Part shown: one piece after another, positions 37,730-45,818 of the stretch
Numbering within the stretch: the stretch's first letter is position 1
Layout: the number at the start of each line of letters is the position of its first letter
Source: an uncultured Bacteroidales bacterium
Lineage (GTDB): Bacteria; Bacteroidota; Bacteroidia; Bacteroidales; Bacteroidaceae
Direction of reading: 5' to 3'
Assembly: GCA_902763865.1 (NCBI GenBank)
Contig: CACWTR010000004.1
Location: 21,946-85,945 of the forward strand
DNA: 64,000 bases
Notes under the pieces: model-generated
Database searches by the model: none
Told to the model about the DNA's origin: nothing
Seen by the model: only the letters and a program-made list of their open reading frames with translations
Translations under genes and position numbers: made by a program

Positions 37730-37760
37730 TTTGTATTTTGAATTAATAATCGTACATTTG
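37730..37760 (+). promoter_or_regulatory. Bacteroidetes-type promoter for the TPR/ribH run
   Basis: TTTG at 37730-37733, exactly 19 bases, TACATTTG at 37753-37760, 28 bases before the ATG at 37789. Confidence 0.75.
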
Positions 37761-37788
37761 CACACAAATTCAATAAATAAATACAAAA

Positions 37789-38460
37789 ATGTCTAAGAAA
37801 AAAGCTAAGAATCAGGTAAACGAGTTCGACGAAACTCTTGCAGCCTCCAAATCATTCTTCGAGAAGAACAAGAACGCAATTCTCTATGGCGGATGTGCAC
37901 TGCTCACGGCCATCATCGCAGCACTGCTCATCCATCAGTTCTACATCACCCCGCGCAACAACCGTGCCAACGAGAGCATCTTTGCCGCAGAGCAGGCTTT
38001 CATGGACGGTAGCTACGAAAAGGCCCTCAACGGCGACGGCGAGAACATGGGCTTCCTTGCTGTCATCGACGAATTCGGAAGCACTAAGGCCGGCAACATC
38101 GCCTGCCTCTATGCTGCCAAGTGCTACGCTGCCACTGAGAAGTATCAGGAAGCTATCGACATGCTCGACAAGTTCGACGCTTGCGGCGACGCTATGATCA
38201 GCCCCGCAGCCATAGCTCTCAAGGGCAACTGCTATGCCGAACTCGGAGAGAACGAAAAGGCCGCAGACCTGCTCCTGAAGGCTGCCAAGGAAGCCGACAA
38301 CAACACCGTCAGCCCCTTGTGTCTGCTGCAAGCCGGACAGATTTACGTCTCTCTCGGACAGAAGGATAAGGCCCTCGACTGCTACAATCAGATTAAGTCG
38401 AAGTATCAGCAGAGCAACATCTACTACGAGATTGACAAGTACATCGAACAGGCACAGTAA
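37789..38460 (+). CDS. Single-pass membrane TPR protein (YfgM-like)
   Basis: A 223-residue protein with a short basic N-terminus (MSKKKAKN), one membrane segment (about 30-54: [24 protein letters not shown]) and a periplasmic domain of TPR units ([76 protein letters not shown]). The topology matches the YfgM/tetratricopeptide family, ancillary to the Sec translocon in E. coli. Here it is the first gene before ribH (29 bases), with a strong promoter. Confidence 0.9.
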   Translation: MSKKKAKNQVNEFDETLAASKSFFEKNKNAILYGGCALLTAIIAALLIHQFYITPRNNRANESIFAAEQAFMDGSYEKALNGDGENMGFLAVIDEFGSTKAGNIACLYAAKCYAATEKYQEAIDMLDKFDACGDAMISPAAIALKGNCYAELGENEKAADLLLKAAKEADNNTVSPLCLLQAGQIYVSLGQKDKALDCYNQIKSKYQQSNIYYEIDKYIEQAQ

Positions 38461-38489
38461 GTGTCGTCCCCAAAAGAGCGTTCTGTCCT

Positions 38490-38972
38490 ATGGCTTCATC
38501 CCTGCATAATCTCTCCGACTACGACATCAATTCCGTGCCCGATGCTACCGGCATGCGTGTAGGCATCGTAGTCAGCGAATGGAACGACAAGATAACCGGA
38601 GCCCTGCTGGAAGGTGCCTGCCAGACACTCATCAAGCATGGAGTGCGCGAAGAAGACATCAAGGTGAAGCTCGTTCCGGGCAGCTTCGAACTCGTCTATG
38701 GTGCCTCACGGCTCGTCAACTCCGGTCTGGTGGATGCCGTTATCGCCATCGGATGCGTCATTCGCGGCGATACCCCCCACTTCGACTACATCTGCCAGGG
38801 TGCCACGCAGGGCCTGGCCGACCTGAACAGGGAAGGGCGTGTGCCGGTCATCTACGGCCTGCTCACGTGCAACACCCTCGAGCAGGCACAGGAGCGGTGC
38901 GGCGGCATGCTCGGCAACAAAGGCGACGAATGTGCCATCACAGCCATCAAGATGGTCAAGGGCTGGGAGTAA
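38490..38972 (+). CDS. ribH: 6,7-dimethyl-8-ribityllumazine synthase
   Basis: A 160-residue enzyme, the penultimate step of riboflavin synthesis: it joins 3,4-dihydroxy-2-butanone 4-phosphate and 5-amino-6-ribitylamino-uracil. Typical motifs are [17 protein letters not shown] (about 28-44), [30 protein letters not shown] with the catalytic His after GDTPH, and [29 protein letters not shown] near the C-terminus holds the phosphate-binding residues. No other rib gene is in view. Confidence 0.97.
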   Translation: MASSLHNLSDYDINSVPDATGMRVGIVVSEWNDKITGALLEGACQTLIKHGVREEDIKVKLVPGSFELVYGASRLVNSGLVDAVIAIGCVIRGDTPHFDYICQGATQGLADLNREGRVPVIYGLLTCNTLEQAQERCGGMLGNKGDECAITAIKMVKGWE

Positions 38973-39096
38973 ACGGACATACAACGCTTCGTTACACCAC
39001 ACACATACATAAGGGGGCACTTCATTCGAGGCGCTCCTTTATTATAAAGAGAACATCATACGTACATTATACTACACAAGAACAATCACCACAGAA

Positions 39097-39948
39097 ATGT
39101 TGAGAATAGCCGTACAGTCGAAGGGACGCCTCTTCGAGGACACGATGGCCCTGCTTGCCGAAGCAGGCATCAAAGTAAGCAGCAGCAAACGAACCCTGCT
39201 CGTCCAGAGCAGCAACTTCCCCATTGAAGTGCTCTATCTGCGCGACGACGACATACCGCAAAGCGTGGCGAGCGGCGTTGCAGACCTCGGCATAGTCGGA
39301 CAGAATGAGTTCGAGGAGAGGGCAGAGGATGCCCGGGTAGTCCGTCCGCTGGGCTTCAGCAAGTGCCGACTCTCGCTGGCCGTGCCCAAGGGGTGTGGCT
39401 ACGACGGCATCAAGTGGTTCGAGGGGAAGAAGATAGCCACAAGCTATCCCGCCATCTTGCGCCGCTTCATGCAGGAGCAGCACATCTCGGCAGACATACA
39501 TGTCATCACCGGAAGCGTCGAGATAAGTCCGGGCATCGGACTGGCCGACGCCATCTTCGACATCGTTAGCAGCGGCTCGACACTCGTCAGCAATAACCTT
39601 GTCGAAGTCGAGACCGTCATGAAGAGCGAAGCACTCCTTATCGCCAACAAAGACTTGACCGACGAGAAGCAGGCCGTTCTCGACGAGCTGCTGTTCCGCA
39701 TCGAAGCTGTCAAGGCTGCCGAGGACAAGAAGTACGTCCTCATGAACGTACCCACCAGTCGCCTCTCGGACGTAGTGGCCGTCCTGCCCGGCGTGAAGAG
39801 CCCCACCGTCATGCCCCTTGCCACCGAAGGCTGGAGCAGTGTGCACACCGTTATCGAAGAGAAACGCTTCTGGGAAATCATCCGCGAGCTGAAGCTTCTC
39901 GGTGCTGAAGGCATCCTCGTCGTGCCCATCGAGAAGATGATACCGTAG
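39097..39948 (+). CDS. hisG: ATP phosphoribosyltransferase (long form)
   Basis: A 283-residue enzyme for the first step of histidine synthesis, condensing ATP and PRPP. The catalytic domains have QSKGRLFEDTMALL, VASGVADLGIVGQNEF and the PRPP loop DIVSSGSTLVSNNL. Residues about 205-283 form the ACT-like regulatory domain found in the HisZ-independent long form, expected to give feedback inhibition by histidine. It opens the hisGDCB run. The 124-base gap upstream may hold a terminator for ribH and a his promoter, but I find no clear consensus. Confidence 0.96.
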   Translation: MLRIAVQSKGRLFEDTMALLAEAGIKVSSSKRTLLVQSSNFPIEVLYLRDDDIPQSVASGVADLGIVGQNEFEERAEDARVVRPLGFSKCRLSLAVPKGCGYDGIKWFEGKKIATSYPAILRRFMQEQHISADIHVITGSVEISPGIGLADAIFDIVSSGSTLVSNNLVEVETVMKSEALLIANKDLTDEKQAVLDELLFRIEAVKAAEDKKYVLMNVPTSRLSDVVAVLPGVKSPTVMPLATEGWSSVHTVIEEKRFWEIIRELKLLGAEGILVVPIEKMIP

Positions 39949-39977
39949 GCGAATAAGAAGAAACAACATCACTGAAC

Positions 39978-41264
39978 ATGAACACATACAAGTATCCTAC
40001 AGCCCGGGAGCTGGACGTACTGTTGCGCCGTCCTGTCCGCGACGCATCCGAGCTCAATGCCACGGTCTCTGCCGTCCTGAGCGACGTGAAGGAGCGCGGG
40101 GATGCTGCCGTGCGCGACTACGAGGAACGCTTCGACAAGGTGCAGCTCCAGGACCTGGCCGTCACCGAAGCCGAGATGCAAGAGGCCGAGAAGCTCGTCA
40201 GCGAAGAATTGAAGGAAGCCATCCGCCTGGCACATGCCAACATTGAGCGCTTCCATGCAGCCCAGCGCTTCGAAGGCGAACACATACAGGTGACGGAAGG
40301 AGTGGAGTGCTGGCAGAAAGCCGTTGCCATCGAGCGTGTTGGCCTCTACATACCCGGCGGCACAGCTCCCCTCTTCAGCACCGTCCTCATGCTTGCCACT
40401 CCAGCCAAGATAGCGGGCTGCAAGGATATCGTTCTCTGCACACCGCCCGCCCGCGACGGCAGCGTCAATCCTGCCATCCTTGTGGCTGCCCGCACAGCTG
40501 GCGTCAGCCGCATCTACAAGATAGGAGGCGTGCAGGCCATCGGCGCGATGGCTTACGGAACGGAGAGCGTGCCCAAGGTGTATAAAATCTTCGGGCCGGG
40601 CAATCAGTTCGTCATGTGCGCCAAGCAGCAGGTCAGCCTCCACGACGTTGCCATCGACATGCCAGCCGGCCCAAGTGAAGTAGCTGTGCTGGCCGACGAG
40701 ACAAGCAATCCGGCTTTCGTGGCTGCCGACTTGCTCAGCCAGGCAGAACACGGACCGGACAGCCAGGTGCTGCTCGTCTGCAAGGACGCTGAGACAGCCC
40801 GCAAGGTAGAGGACGAAGTCAACCGCCAGTTGGCTCTGCTTCCGCGAAAGGACATTGCAACCCGCGCGCTGGAACACAGCAAGGCCATCGTCGTGCACGA
40901 CGACGATGAGATGATGGACATCTCGAACCGCTATGCCCCAGAACACCTCATCATCGAAACGGCCAACTACATGGAACTTGCAGCCCGGGTGGTCAATGCA
41001 GGCAGTGTCTTCCTCGGACCGCTCACGCCGGAAAGTGCCGGCGACTATGCCAGCGGCACCAACCACACGCTGCCCACCAACGGTTACGCCGTTGCATACA
41101 GCGGAGTCAACCTCGACAGCTTCTGCCGCAAGATAACCTTCCAGCACATCAGTCCTCAGGGCATTCAGGCCATAGGTCGCGCCGTTGAGCTCATGGCCGA
41201 AGCGGAAGGACTGGATGCTCACCGCAACGCTATGTCCCTGCGGTTAGGAGCCGTAGCCCTCTGA
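39978..41264 (+). CDS. hisD: Histidinol dehydrogenase
   Basis: A 428-residue zinc enzyme performing the last two NAD-dependent oxidations of histidinol to histidine. Motifs: GLYIPGGTAPLFSTVLM (about 120-136), GGVQAIGAMAYGTESVPKV, FGPGNQFV, DMPAGPSEVAVLADE and the zinc and base region DLLSQAEHGPDSQ. HLIIETANY and GPLTPESAGDYASGTNH complete the family pattern. It lies 29 bases after hisG. Confidence 0.97.
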   Translation: MNTYKYPTARELDVLLRRPVRDASELNATVSAVLSDVKERGDAAVRDYEERFDKVQLQDLAVTEAEMQEAEKLVSEELKEAIRLAHANIERFHAAQRFEGEHIQVTEGVECWQKAVAIERVGLYIPGGTAPLFSTVLMLATPAKIAGCKDIVLCTPPARDGSVNPAILVAARTAGVSRIYKIGGVQAIGAMAYGTESVPKVYKIFGPGNQFVMCAKQQVSLHDVAIDMPAGPSEVAVLADETSNPAFVAADLLSQAEHGPDSQVLLVCKDAETARKVEDEVNRQLALLPRKDIATRALEHSKAIVVHDDDEMMDISNRYAPEHLIIETANYMELAARVVNAGSVFLGPLTPESAGDYASGTNHTLPTNGYAVAYSGVNLDSFCRKITFQHISPQGIQAIGRAVELMAEAEGLDAHRNAMSLRLGAVAL

Positions 41265-41310
41265 CCGGAATCCCTAACCCCCCAACGTCTCATCTCAAAC
41301 TCCACATACA

Positions 41311-42360
41311 ATGAACTTTGATTTAGACAATCTTGTTCGCCCGAACATTCAGGCCCTGGAACCTTACAGCTGTGCCCGCGACGAATTCAAGGGCATGGAA
41401 GCACACGTCTTCCTCGATGCCAACGAGAATCCGTACAACGACCCGGTAAACCGTTACCCGGACCCCTTGCAGGAGAAGCTGAAGGCTCGCCTCGCTCCCA
41501 TCAAGCAGGTGCGTCCGTCGCAGATATTCCTCGGCAACGGCAGCGACGAAGCCATCGACCTTGTCTATCGCATCTTCTGTCGTCCCGGCCAGGACAACGT
41601 CGTTGCCATCGCTCCGACCTACGGCATGTACCGCGTCTGTGCCGACATCAACGATGTGGAGTACCGCAGTGTGCCGCTCTCCGAGGACTGGATGTTCGAC
41701 CCGAAAGCTCTGCTCGCTGCCACAGACGCCAACACGAAGGTCATTTGGATATGTTCGCCTAACAATCCTACAGGCAACGACTTCCCGCGCGAAGCGATTC
41801 ACGAGGTGCTGACCTCCTTCTGCGGCATCGTGGTCATCGACGAAGCCTACTCCGACTTCTCGACCAATCAGCCCTTCCGCACCCTCCTCGACAGCTATCC
41901 CAACCTCATTGTGCTCAACACCTTCAGCAAGGCTTGGGCCTCGGCAGCAATCCGCCTGGGGATGGCCTTTGCCAGTGAGGACATCATCGCGCTCTTCAAC
42001 AAAGTGAAATACCCCTATAACGTGAATCTGCTCACTCAGGAAAAGGCCCTTGCGCTGCTCGAGGACAGTGTCACCGTGGAAGGCTGGCTGGCTCAGATAC
42101 GCCGCGAGCGCAGTCACATGCTGCCGGCCCTCAGCGAGCTTCCCATCGTGGAAAAAGTCTTTCCGACAGATGCCAACTTTGTGCTTGTTCGTGTCAGCGA
42201 TGCCAATCGCATCTACCGTTACCTGATAGAGCAGGGCATTGTTGTTCGCAATCGCCATCGCGTCCAGTTGTGCGACAACTGCCTTCGCATCACGGTGGGC
42301 ACCCGACAGGAGAACAACGAGCTGCTCGGAGCGCTTCGCTTCTTCAAAACCAATTCATAA
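41311..42360 (+). CDS. hisC: Histidinol-phosphate aminotransferase
   Basis: A 349-residue class II PLP aminotransferase. [19 protein letters not shown] (about 31-49) is typical of His[14 protein letters not shown] follows, [14 protein letters not shown] and [10 protein letters not shown] hold PLP-contacting residues, and the Schiff-base Lys is in [16 protein letters not shown] (about 206). [22 protein letters not shown] is near the end. It converts imidazole acetol phosphate and glutamate to histidinol phosphate, between hisD (46 bases) and hisB (8 bases). Confidence 0.96.
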   Translation: MNFDLDNLVRPNIQALEPYSCARDEFKGMEAHVFLDANENPYNDPVNRYPDPLQEKLKARLAPIKQVRPSQIFLGNGSDEAIDLVYRIFCRPGQDNVVAIAPTYGMYRVCADINDVEYRSVPLSEDWMFDPKALLAATDANTKVIWICSPNNPTGNDFPREAIHEVLTSFCGIVVIDEAYSDFSTNQPFRTLLDSYPNLIVLNTFSKAWASAAIRLGMAFASEDIIALFNKVKYPYNVNLLTQEKALALLEDSVTVEGWLAQIRRERSHMLPALSELPIVEKVFPTDANFVLVRVSDANRIYRYLIEQGIVVRNRHRVQLCDNCLRITVGTRQENNELLGALRFFKTNS

Positions 42361-42368
42361 TTCAGACT

Positions 42369-43433
42369 ATGCAACGGCTTCTTTTCATCGACCGCGACGG
42401 CACAATCCTGCGTGAGCCTGCCGACGAGCAGATAGACAGCTTCGAGAAGTTCAGCTTCGTGCCCGGTGCCATCAGCGCCCTGCGCTTCCTGAGGCAGCAC
42501 ACCGACTTCCTCTTTGTCATGGTGAGCAATCAGGACGGCCTCGGCACGGAAAGCTATCCCGAGGACACCTTCTGGCCCACTCACAACCTGATGCTCGACA
42601 CGTTGCGGGGCGAAGGCGTCACTTTCGATGCCATTCACATAGACCGTAGTTTCCCCGCCGACAACCTGCCTACCCGCAAGCCGGGAACGGCTATGTTGAC
42701 CCGGTACATGAGTGGCGACTACGACCTCGCGGGCAGTTACGTCATCGGAGACCGCGAGACGGATGCCAAGCTTGCAGAGAACCTTGGCTGCCGCAGTCTC
42801 ATCCTTGGGCCCGACATGAAATGGGAGAATATAGCCGAGCTGCTTTTTGCCGGAGAGCGCACGGCCTGTGTCCGCCGCACTACGAAGGAGACGGACATCG
42901 AGGTGCGTGTCTGTCTGGACGGCAACGGAAAGAGCGACATACAGACGGGAATCGGCTTCTTCGACCACATGCTCGAGCAGATTGCCAAGCACGGCATGAC
43001 GGACCTCTACATTCGTTGCCGTGGAGACCTGCACGTCGATGAGCATCACACCATCGAGGATGTTGCCTTGGCCCTTGGCGAATGCCTGCGCAAGGCCCTC
43101 GGCGACAAGCGTGGCATAGAGCGCTACGGCTATTGTCTGCCTATGGACGACTGCCTCTGCCAGGTTGCCCTCGACTTTGGCGGACGGCCCTGGCTCGTCT
43201 GGGATGCCGAGTTCCGTCGGGAAAAGGTGGGGGAGATGCCTACAGAGATGTTCCTGCACTTCTTCAAGAGCCTCTCCGACAGTGCTGCCATCAACCTCAA
43301 CATCAAGGCCGAGGGGCAGAACGAGCACCACAAGATAGAAGGCATCTTCAAGGCTTTTGCCCGAAGCCTGCGCATGGCTGTCCGCCGCGATATTGACCAC
43401 TTCCAGCTTCCGTCGAGCAAAGGCGTGCTATAG
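42369..43433 (+). CDS. hisB: Bifunctional histidinol-phosphatase / imidazoleglycerol-phosphate dehydratase
   Basis: A 354-residue two-domain enzyme. Residues about 1-165 are a HAD phosphatase ([38 protein letters not shown]). Residues about 170-354 are the dehydratase, with [31 protein letters not shown] and a later [15 protein letters not shown] carrying the metal-binding histidines. The ATG at 42369 ([11 protein letters not shown]) is used; an upstream in-frame ATG at 42270 lies inside hisC. Fused HisB of this form is shared with enterobacteria and many Bacteroidetes. hisA, hisF, hisH and hisI are not in the window. Confidence 0.96.
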   Translation: MQRLLFIDRDGTILREPADEQIDSFEKFSFVPGAISALRFLRQHTDFLFVMVSNQDGLGTESYPEDTFWPTHNLMLDTLRGEGVTFDAIHIDRSFPADNLPTRKPGTAMLTRYMSGDYDLAGSYVIGDRETDAKLAENLGCRSLILGPDMKWENIAELLFAGERTACVRRTTKETDIEVRVCLDGNGKSDIQTGIGFFDHMLEQIAKHGMTDLYIRCRGDLHVDEHHTIEDVALALGECLRKALGDKRGIERYGYCLPMDDCLCQVALDFGGRPWLVWDAEFRREKVGEMPTEMFLHFFKSLSDSAAINLNIKAEGQNEHHKIEGIFKAFARSLRMAVRRDIDHFQLPSSKGVL

Positions 43434-43444
43434 AAGAAACAGAA

Positions 43445-44059
43445 ATGCTGAATAACAAGTTCTCATCCCAGCTCCTTGAGAAGGCCGTGACCGAGATAGG
43501 CCGTCTGCCCGGCATCGGCAGCAAGACTGCTTTGCGCCTGGCGCTCTACCTGCTTCGTCAGGAAGAGGGTAGGGTGGAAGCCCTGGCCGACAGCCTTGTC
43601 GAGATGCGCAAGGGAATACGCTATTGCCGTGTGTGCTACAACATCTGCGACAACGACCTTTGCGAGATTTGCAGCAATCCGACGCGCGATGCCGCCACCG
43701 TCTGTGTCGTGGAGAACGTGCAGGACGTAATGGCGATAGAGAACACCATGCAGTACCGCGGGCTCTACCACGTGCTGGGCGGTGTCATCAGTCCAATGGA
43801 CGGCATCGGCCCGAGCGATTTGCAGATAGAAAGCCTCGTGGAGCGCGTCCGGCAGGGAGGCGTCTCGGAGGTCATCCTGGCCCTCAGTCCGACGATGGAA
43901 GGCGACACGACCAACTACTACATCTACCGGAAACTCGAGGAGACCGACGTCAAGGTGACGGTCATCGCACGCGGCATAGCCCAGAACGACGAGCTGCAAT
44001 ACACCGACGAGATAACCTTGGGCCGCGCCCTTGCCGGTCGAATACCCTTCGGAAACTAA
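43445..44059 (+). CDS. recR: Recombination protein RecR
   Basis: A 204-residue protein acting with RecF and RecO in gap repair. It has a helix-hairpin-helix at the N-terminus ([20 protein letters not shown]), a zinc finger [16 protein letters not shown] (about 60-75) and a Toprim domain ([26 protein letters not shown]). Length is normal. It lies 11 bases after hisB, so it is probably transcribed with the his genes, and is about 6 kb from recF. Confidence 0.97.
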   Translation: MLNNKFSSQLLEKAVTEIGRLPGIGSKTALRLALYLLRQEEGRVEALADSLVEMRKGIRYCRVCYNICDNDLCEICSNPTRDAATVCVVENVQDVMAIENTMQYRGLYHVLGGVISPMDGIGPSDLQIESLVERVRQGGVSEVILALSPTMEGDTTNYYIYRKLEETDVKVTVIARGIAQNDELQYTDEITLGRALAGRIPFGN

Positions 44060-44067
44060 AAGTCACT

Positions 44068-44316
44068 ATGATAACCTACTATCTGACCTTGCTTTGTGCA
44101 GCATCCATCCTGCTTTCGTCCTTCTGCGCAATCTACTACAGAAGGGTGAACGCCTACATCCGTATCGCAGGGATTGTCTTTGCCGCTGCCATCGTGCTCT
44201 TCCTCTATTTCCGCTACGGCGACGCCACGCAGCTCTATGGCCTCGGCATCCTGGCTGTCGCCTTGCTGTTCCCCCTGACAGACATCATCAGAAAGCGTCA
44301 TGCTAAAGAGCAGTAA
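44068..44316 (+). CDS. Small membrane protein of unknown function
   Basis: An 82-residue protein (MITYYLTLL start) with two or three hydrophobic segments: ITYYLTLLCAASILLSSFCAI (about 2-22), IRIAGIVFAAAIVLFLYF (about 31-48) and LYGLGILAVALLFPL. It ends with a basic tail (RKRHAKEQ). No family is recognised. The evidence that it is real is its tight position (8 bases after recR, overlapping the acetyltransferase by 17 bases) and its clean membrane pattern. It is easily missed because a longer frame starting inside recR includes it. Confidence 0.65.
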   Translation: MITYYLTLLCAASILLSSFCAIYYRRVNAYIRIAGIVFAAAIVLFLYFRYGDATQLYGLGILAVALLFPLTDIIRKRHAKEQ

Positions 44317-44833
44317 ACTGAAGTTGCGAGCCGTCGAGCCGGAGGACCTCGACCTGATGTACCTCATCGAGAACGACACCGAGCTCTGGTCCGTCGGTCA
44401 GGCCTCAGTGCCCTTTTCCCACTATGCCCTCAGGCAGTATATTGCCGAGAGCAACAACGACTTCTTCCACGACCGTCAGCTTCGTCTCGTCATCGAGAAG
44501 GCCGACGGCGTCAGTGTCGGCTTCGTTGACCTTCAGCACTACGATCCCCTGCACCATCGTGCAGAGGTCGGCATCGTCGTGGTGCCCGAACAGCAGCGTC
44601 AGGGCCTCGCTACCGAAGCTCTTCGCCTGCTGGCCGGCTATGTCTCGAAGCATCTTGGCATCCACCAGCTCTATGCCCTCGTGCCGGAAGGCAATGCCCC
44701 TTCGGTCAGCCTCTTCCGTCGGTGCGGTTATGTCCAGGCAGCCGTTCTGCAGGACTGGCTGAACGGCCCTCAGGGGTGGCGCTCGGTGACCGTCTTCCAG
44801 AAGCTTCTCTCCCCTCAACTCTCAGACCAGTGA
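44300..44833 (+). CDS. GNAT-family N-acetyltransferase (RimJ/RimL-like)
   Basis: A 177-residue enzyme with the acetyl-CoA fold. LRAVEPEDLDLMYLIENDTELW is the usual start of RimJ/RimL-type members. AEVGIVVVPEQQRQGLATEALRLLAGYV (about 94-121) contains the Q/RxxGxA motif that binds acetyl-CoA. YALVPEGNAPSVSLFRRCGYVQAAVLQDWL follows. It probably acetylates a protein N-terminus or a small amine (spermidine acetyltransferases share this look). It is the last gene of the plus-strand run, before the terminator at 44900. Confidence 0.9.
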   Translation: MLKSSKLKLRAVEPEDLDLMYLIENDTELWSVGQASVPFSHYALRQYIAESNNDFFHDRQLRLVIEKADGVSVGFVDLQHYDPLHHRAEVGIVVVPEQQRQGLATEALRLLAGYVSKHLGIHQLYALVPEGNAPSVSLFRRCGYVQAAVLQDWLNGPQGWRSVTVFQKLLSPQLSDQ

Positions 44834-44899
44834 ATTCGGGGCATACCTGCCCGCGAAGCGTGTCGCCGAAAAACGACTCGTGAGCTTATTGCCATAAGA

Positions 44900-44958
44900 A
44901 CGCGTCCTTCTGGCCAATGACTCGTGAGTCGATGGCCGGGAGGACGCGTCCCGTTTTT
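44900..44958 (+). terminator. Terminator after the his/recR/GNAT run
   Basis: ACGCGTCCTTCTGGCC (44900-44915) pairs with GGCCGGGAGGACGCGT (44934-44949), two mismatches, with GACTCGTGAGTC in the loop, followed by CCCG and five Ts (44954-44958). It could also serve the convergent VanX-like gene. Confidence 0.75.
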
Positions 44959-44982
44959 ATCGTCGTAGTGACACGGAGTTCC

Positions 44983-45783
44983 TTAGTTCGCCAGCTGCTT
45001 GACGGGGAATGTGAAATAGGTGTCGGGGAACGGCTCTTCCTCGAGGGTGAAGTGCCACCACTCGGAGTCTAAGGGTTTGAATCCGTGGGCCAGCATGGCA
45101 CGGCGCAGTATCATGCGGTTCTTGAACTGTTCTTCGGTGATGCTGCGTTTCGGATTGGCCAGACTCTTGGAGTTGTCGCCGGTATATTCGCCGGTCTCGG
45201 GATTGCCGCAGAAGTCGGGATGGCTCTCGGGACCGAACCAGTCGAAGGTGCCGCCCATGTCGAGCTCCTTCTCCGTCTGCATGTCGAAGAGCGTCAGGTC
45301 AACGGTCGAGCCGCGTGTGTGGCCGCTCTTCGCCATGATATAATCCTGCTCGAAGAGTACGCTCTTGTCGAGGTCGGGATAGAAGAAGGTTTTCATCTTC
45401 GTGTCGGCTGTGTCGAGTGACCAGCGCACGAAGTGATCCACGCCTTTCTGCGGACGGTAGGCATCATAAATCTTCAGCCTGTAGCCTTGCGACATCACGT
45501 CATCGCTCACCTCCTTCAGCGCTTTGGCAGCCTGCTTGGTCAGCAATGCAGTCGGTTGCTCGTAGCCGTCGATGCGGGCGCCCACGAAGTTGTACGTGCC
45601 GTAGTAGCGAATCTCCAGGATGGCATCCGGCACGACGTCCGTCAGCGTTACAAACTGGCTGCTGTCATCCGTCGGGCTGAGGACGGGAGTGTTCTTCTCC
45701 TTGCTGCAGCAGCCGGTGACTATACTTGCGCCGCAAACAATGGCAAACAAGGCGGCGAACATCCAGGGCTTCATCTTTTTCAT
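44983..45783 (-). CDS. D-alanyl-D-alanine dipeptidase-like protein (VanX/DdpX, family M15D), exported
   Basis: About 266 residues from ATG 45783 (MKKMKPWMFAALFAIVCGASIVTGCC), a lipoprotein-type signal with Cys at about 25-26; a longer frame from 45876 is rejected because it runs into the GH3 gene. M15D motifs: EIRYYGTYNFVGARIDGY, IYDAYRPQ, the zinc site SGHTRGSTVDLTLF and EWWHFTLEEE. VanX-type enzymes cleave D-Ala-D-Ala. In gut Bacteroidetes such exported enzymes more likely recycle or scavenge peptidoglycan dipeptides than give glycopeptide resistance; no other van gene is present. Confidence 0.92.
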   Translation of the reverse strand: MKKMKPWMFAALFAIVCGASIVTGCCSKEKNTPVLSPTDDSSQFVTLTDVVPDAILEIRYYGTYNFVGARIDGYEQPTALLTKQAAKALKEVSDDVMSQGYRLKIYDAYRPQKGVDHFVRWSLDTADTKMKTFFYPDLDKSVLFEQDYIMAKSGHTRGSTVDLTLFDMQTEKELDMGGTFDWFGPESHPDFCGNPETGEYTGDNSKSLANPKRSITEEQFKNRMILRRAMLAHGFKPLDSEWWHFTLEEEPFPDTYFTFPVKQLAN

Positions 45784-45818
45784 TCCTGTTTCGATAATAT
45801 AATGTAATGTGACTCTAT

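Noticed and set aside
44983-45783. Vancomycin resistance operon
   Set aside because: Only a VanX-like dipeptidase is present, with an export signal. There is no VanH, VanA or two-component system nearby.
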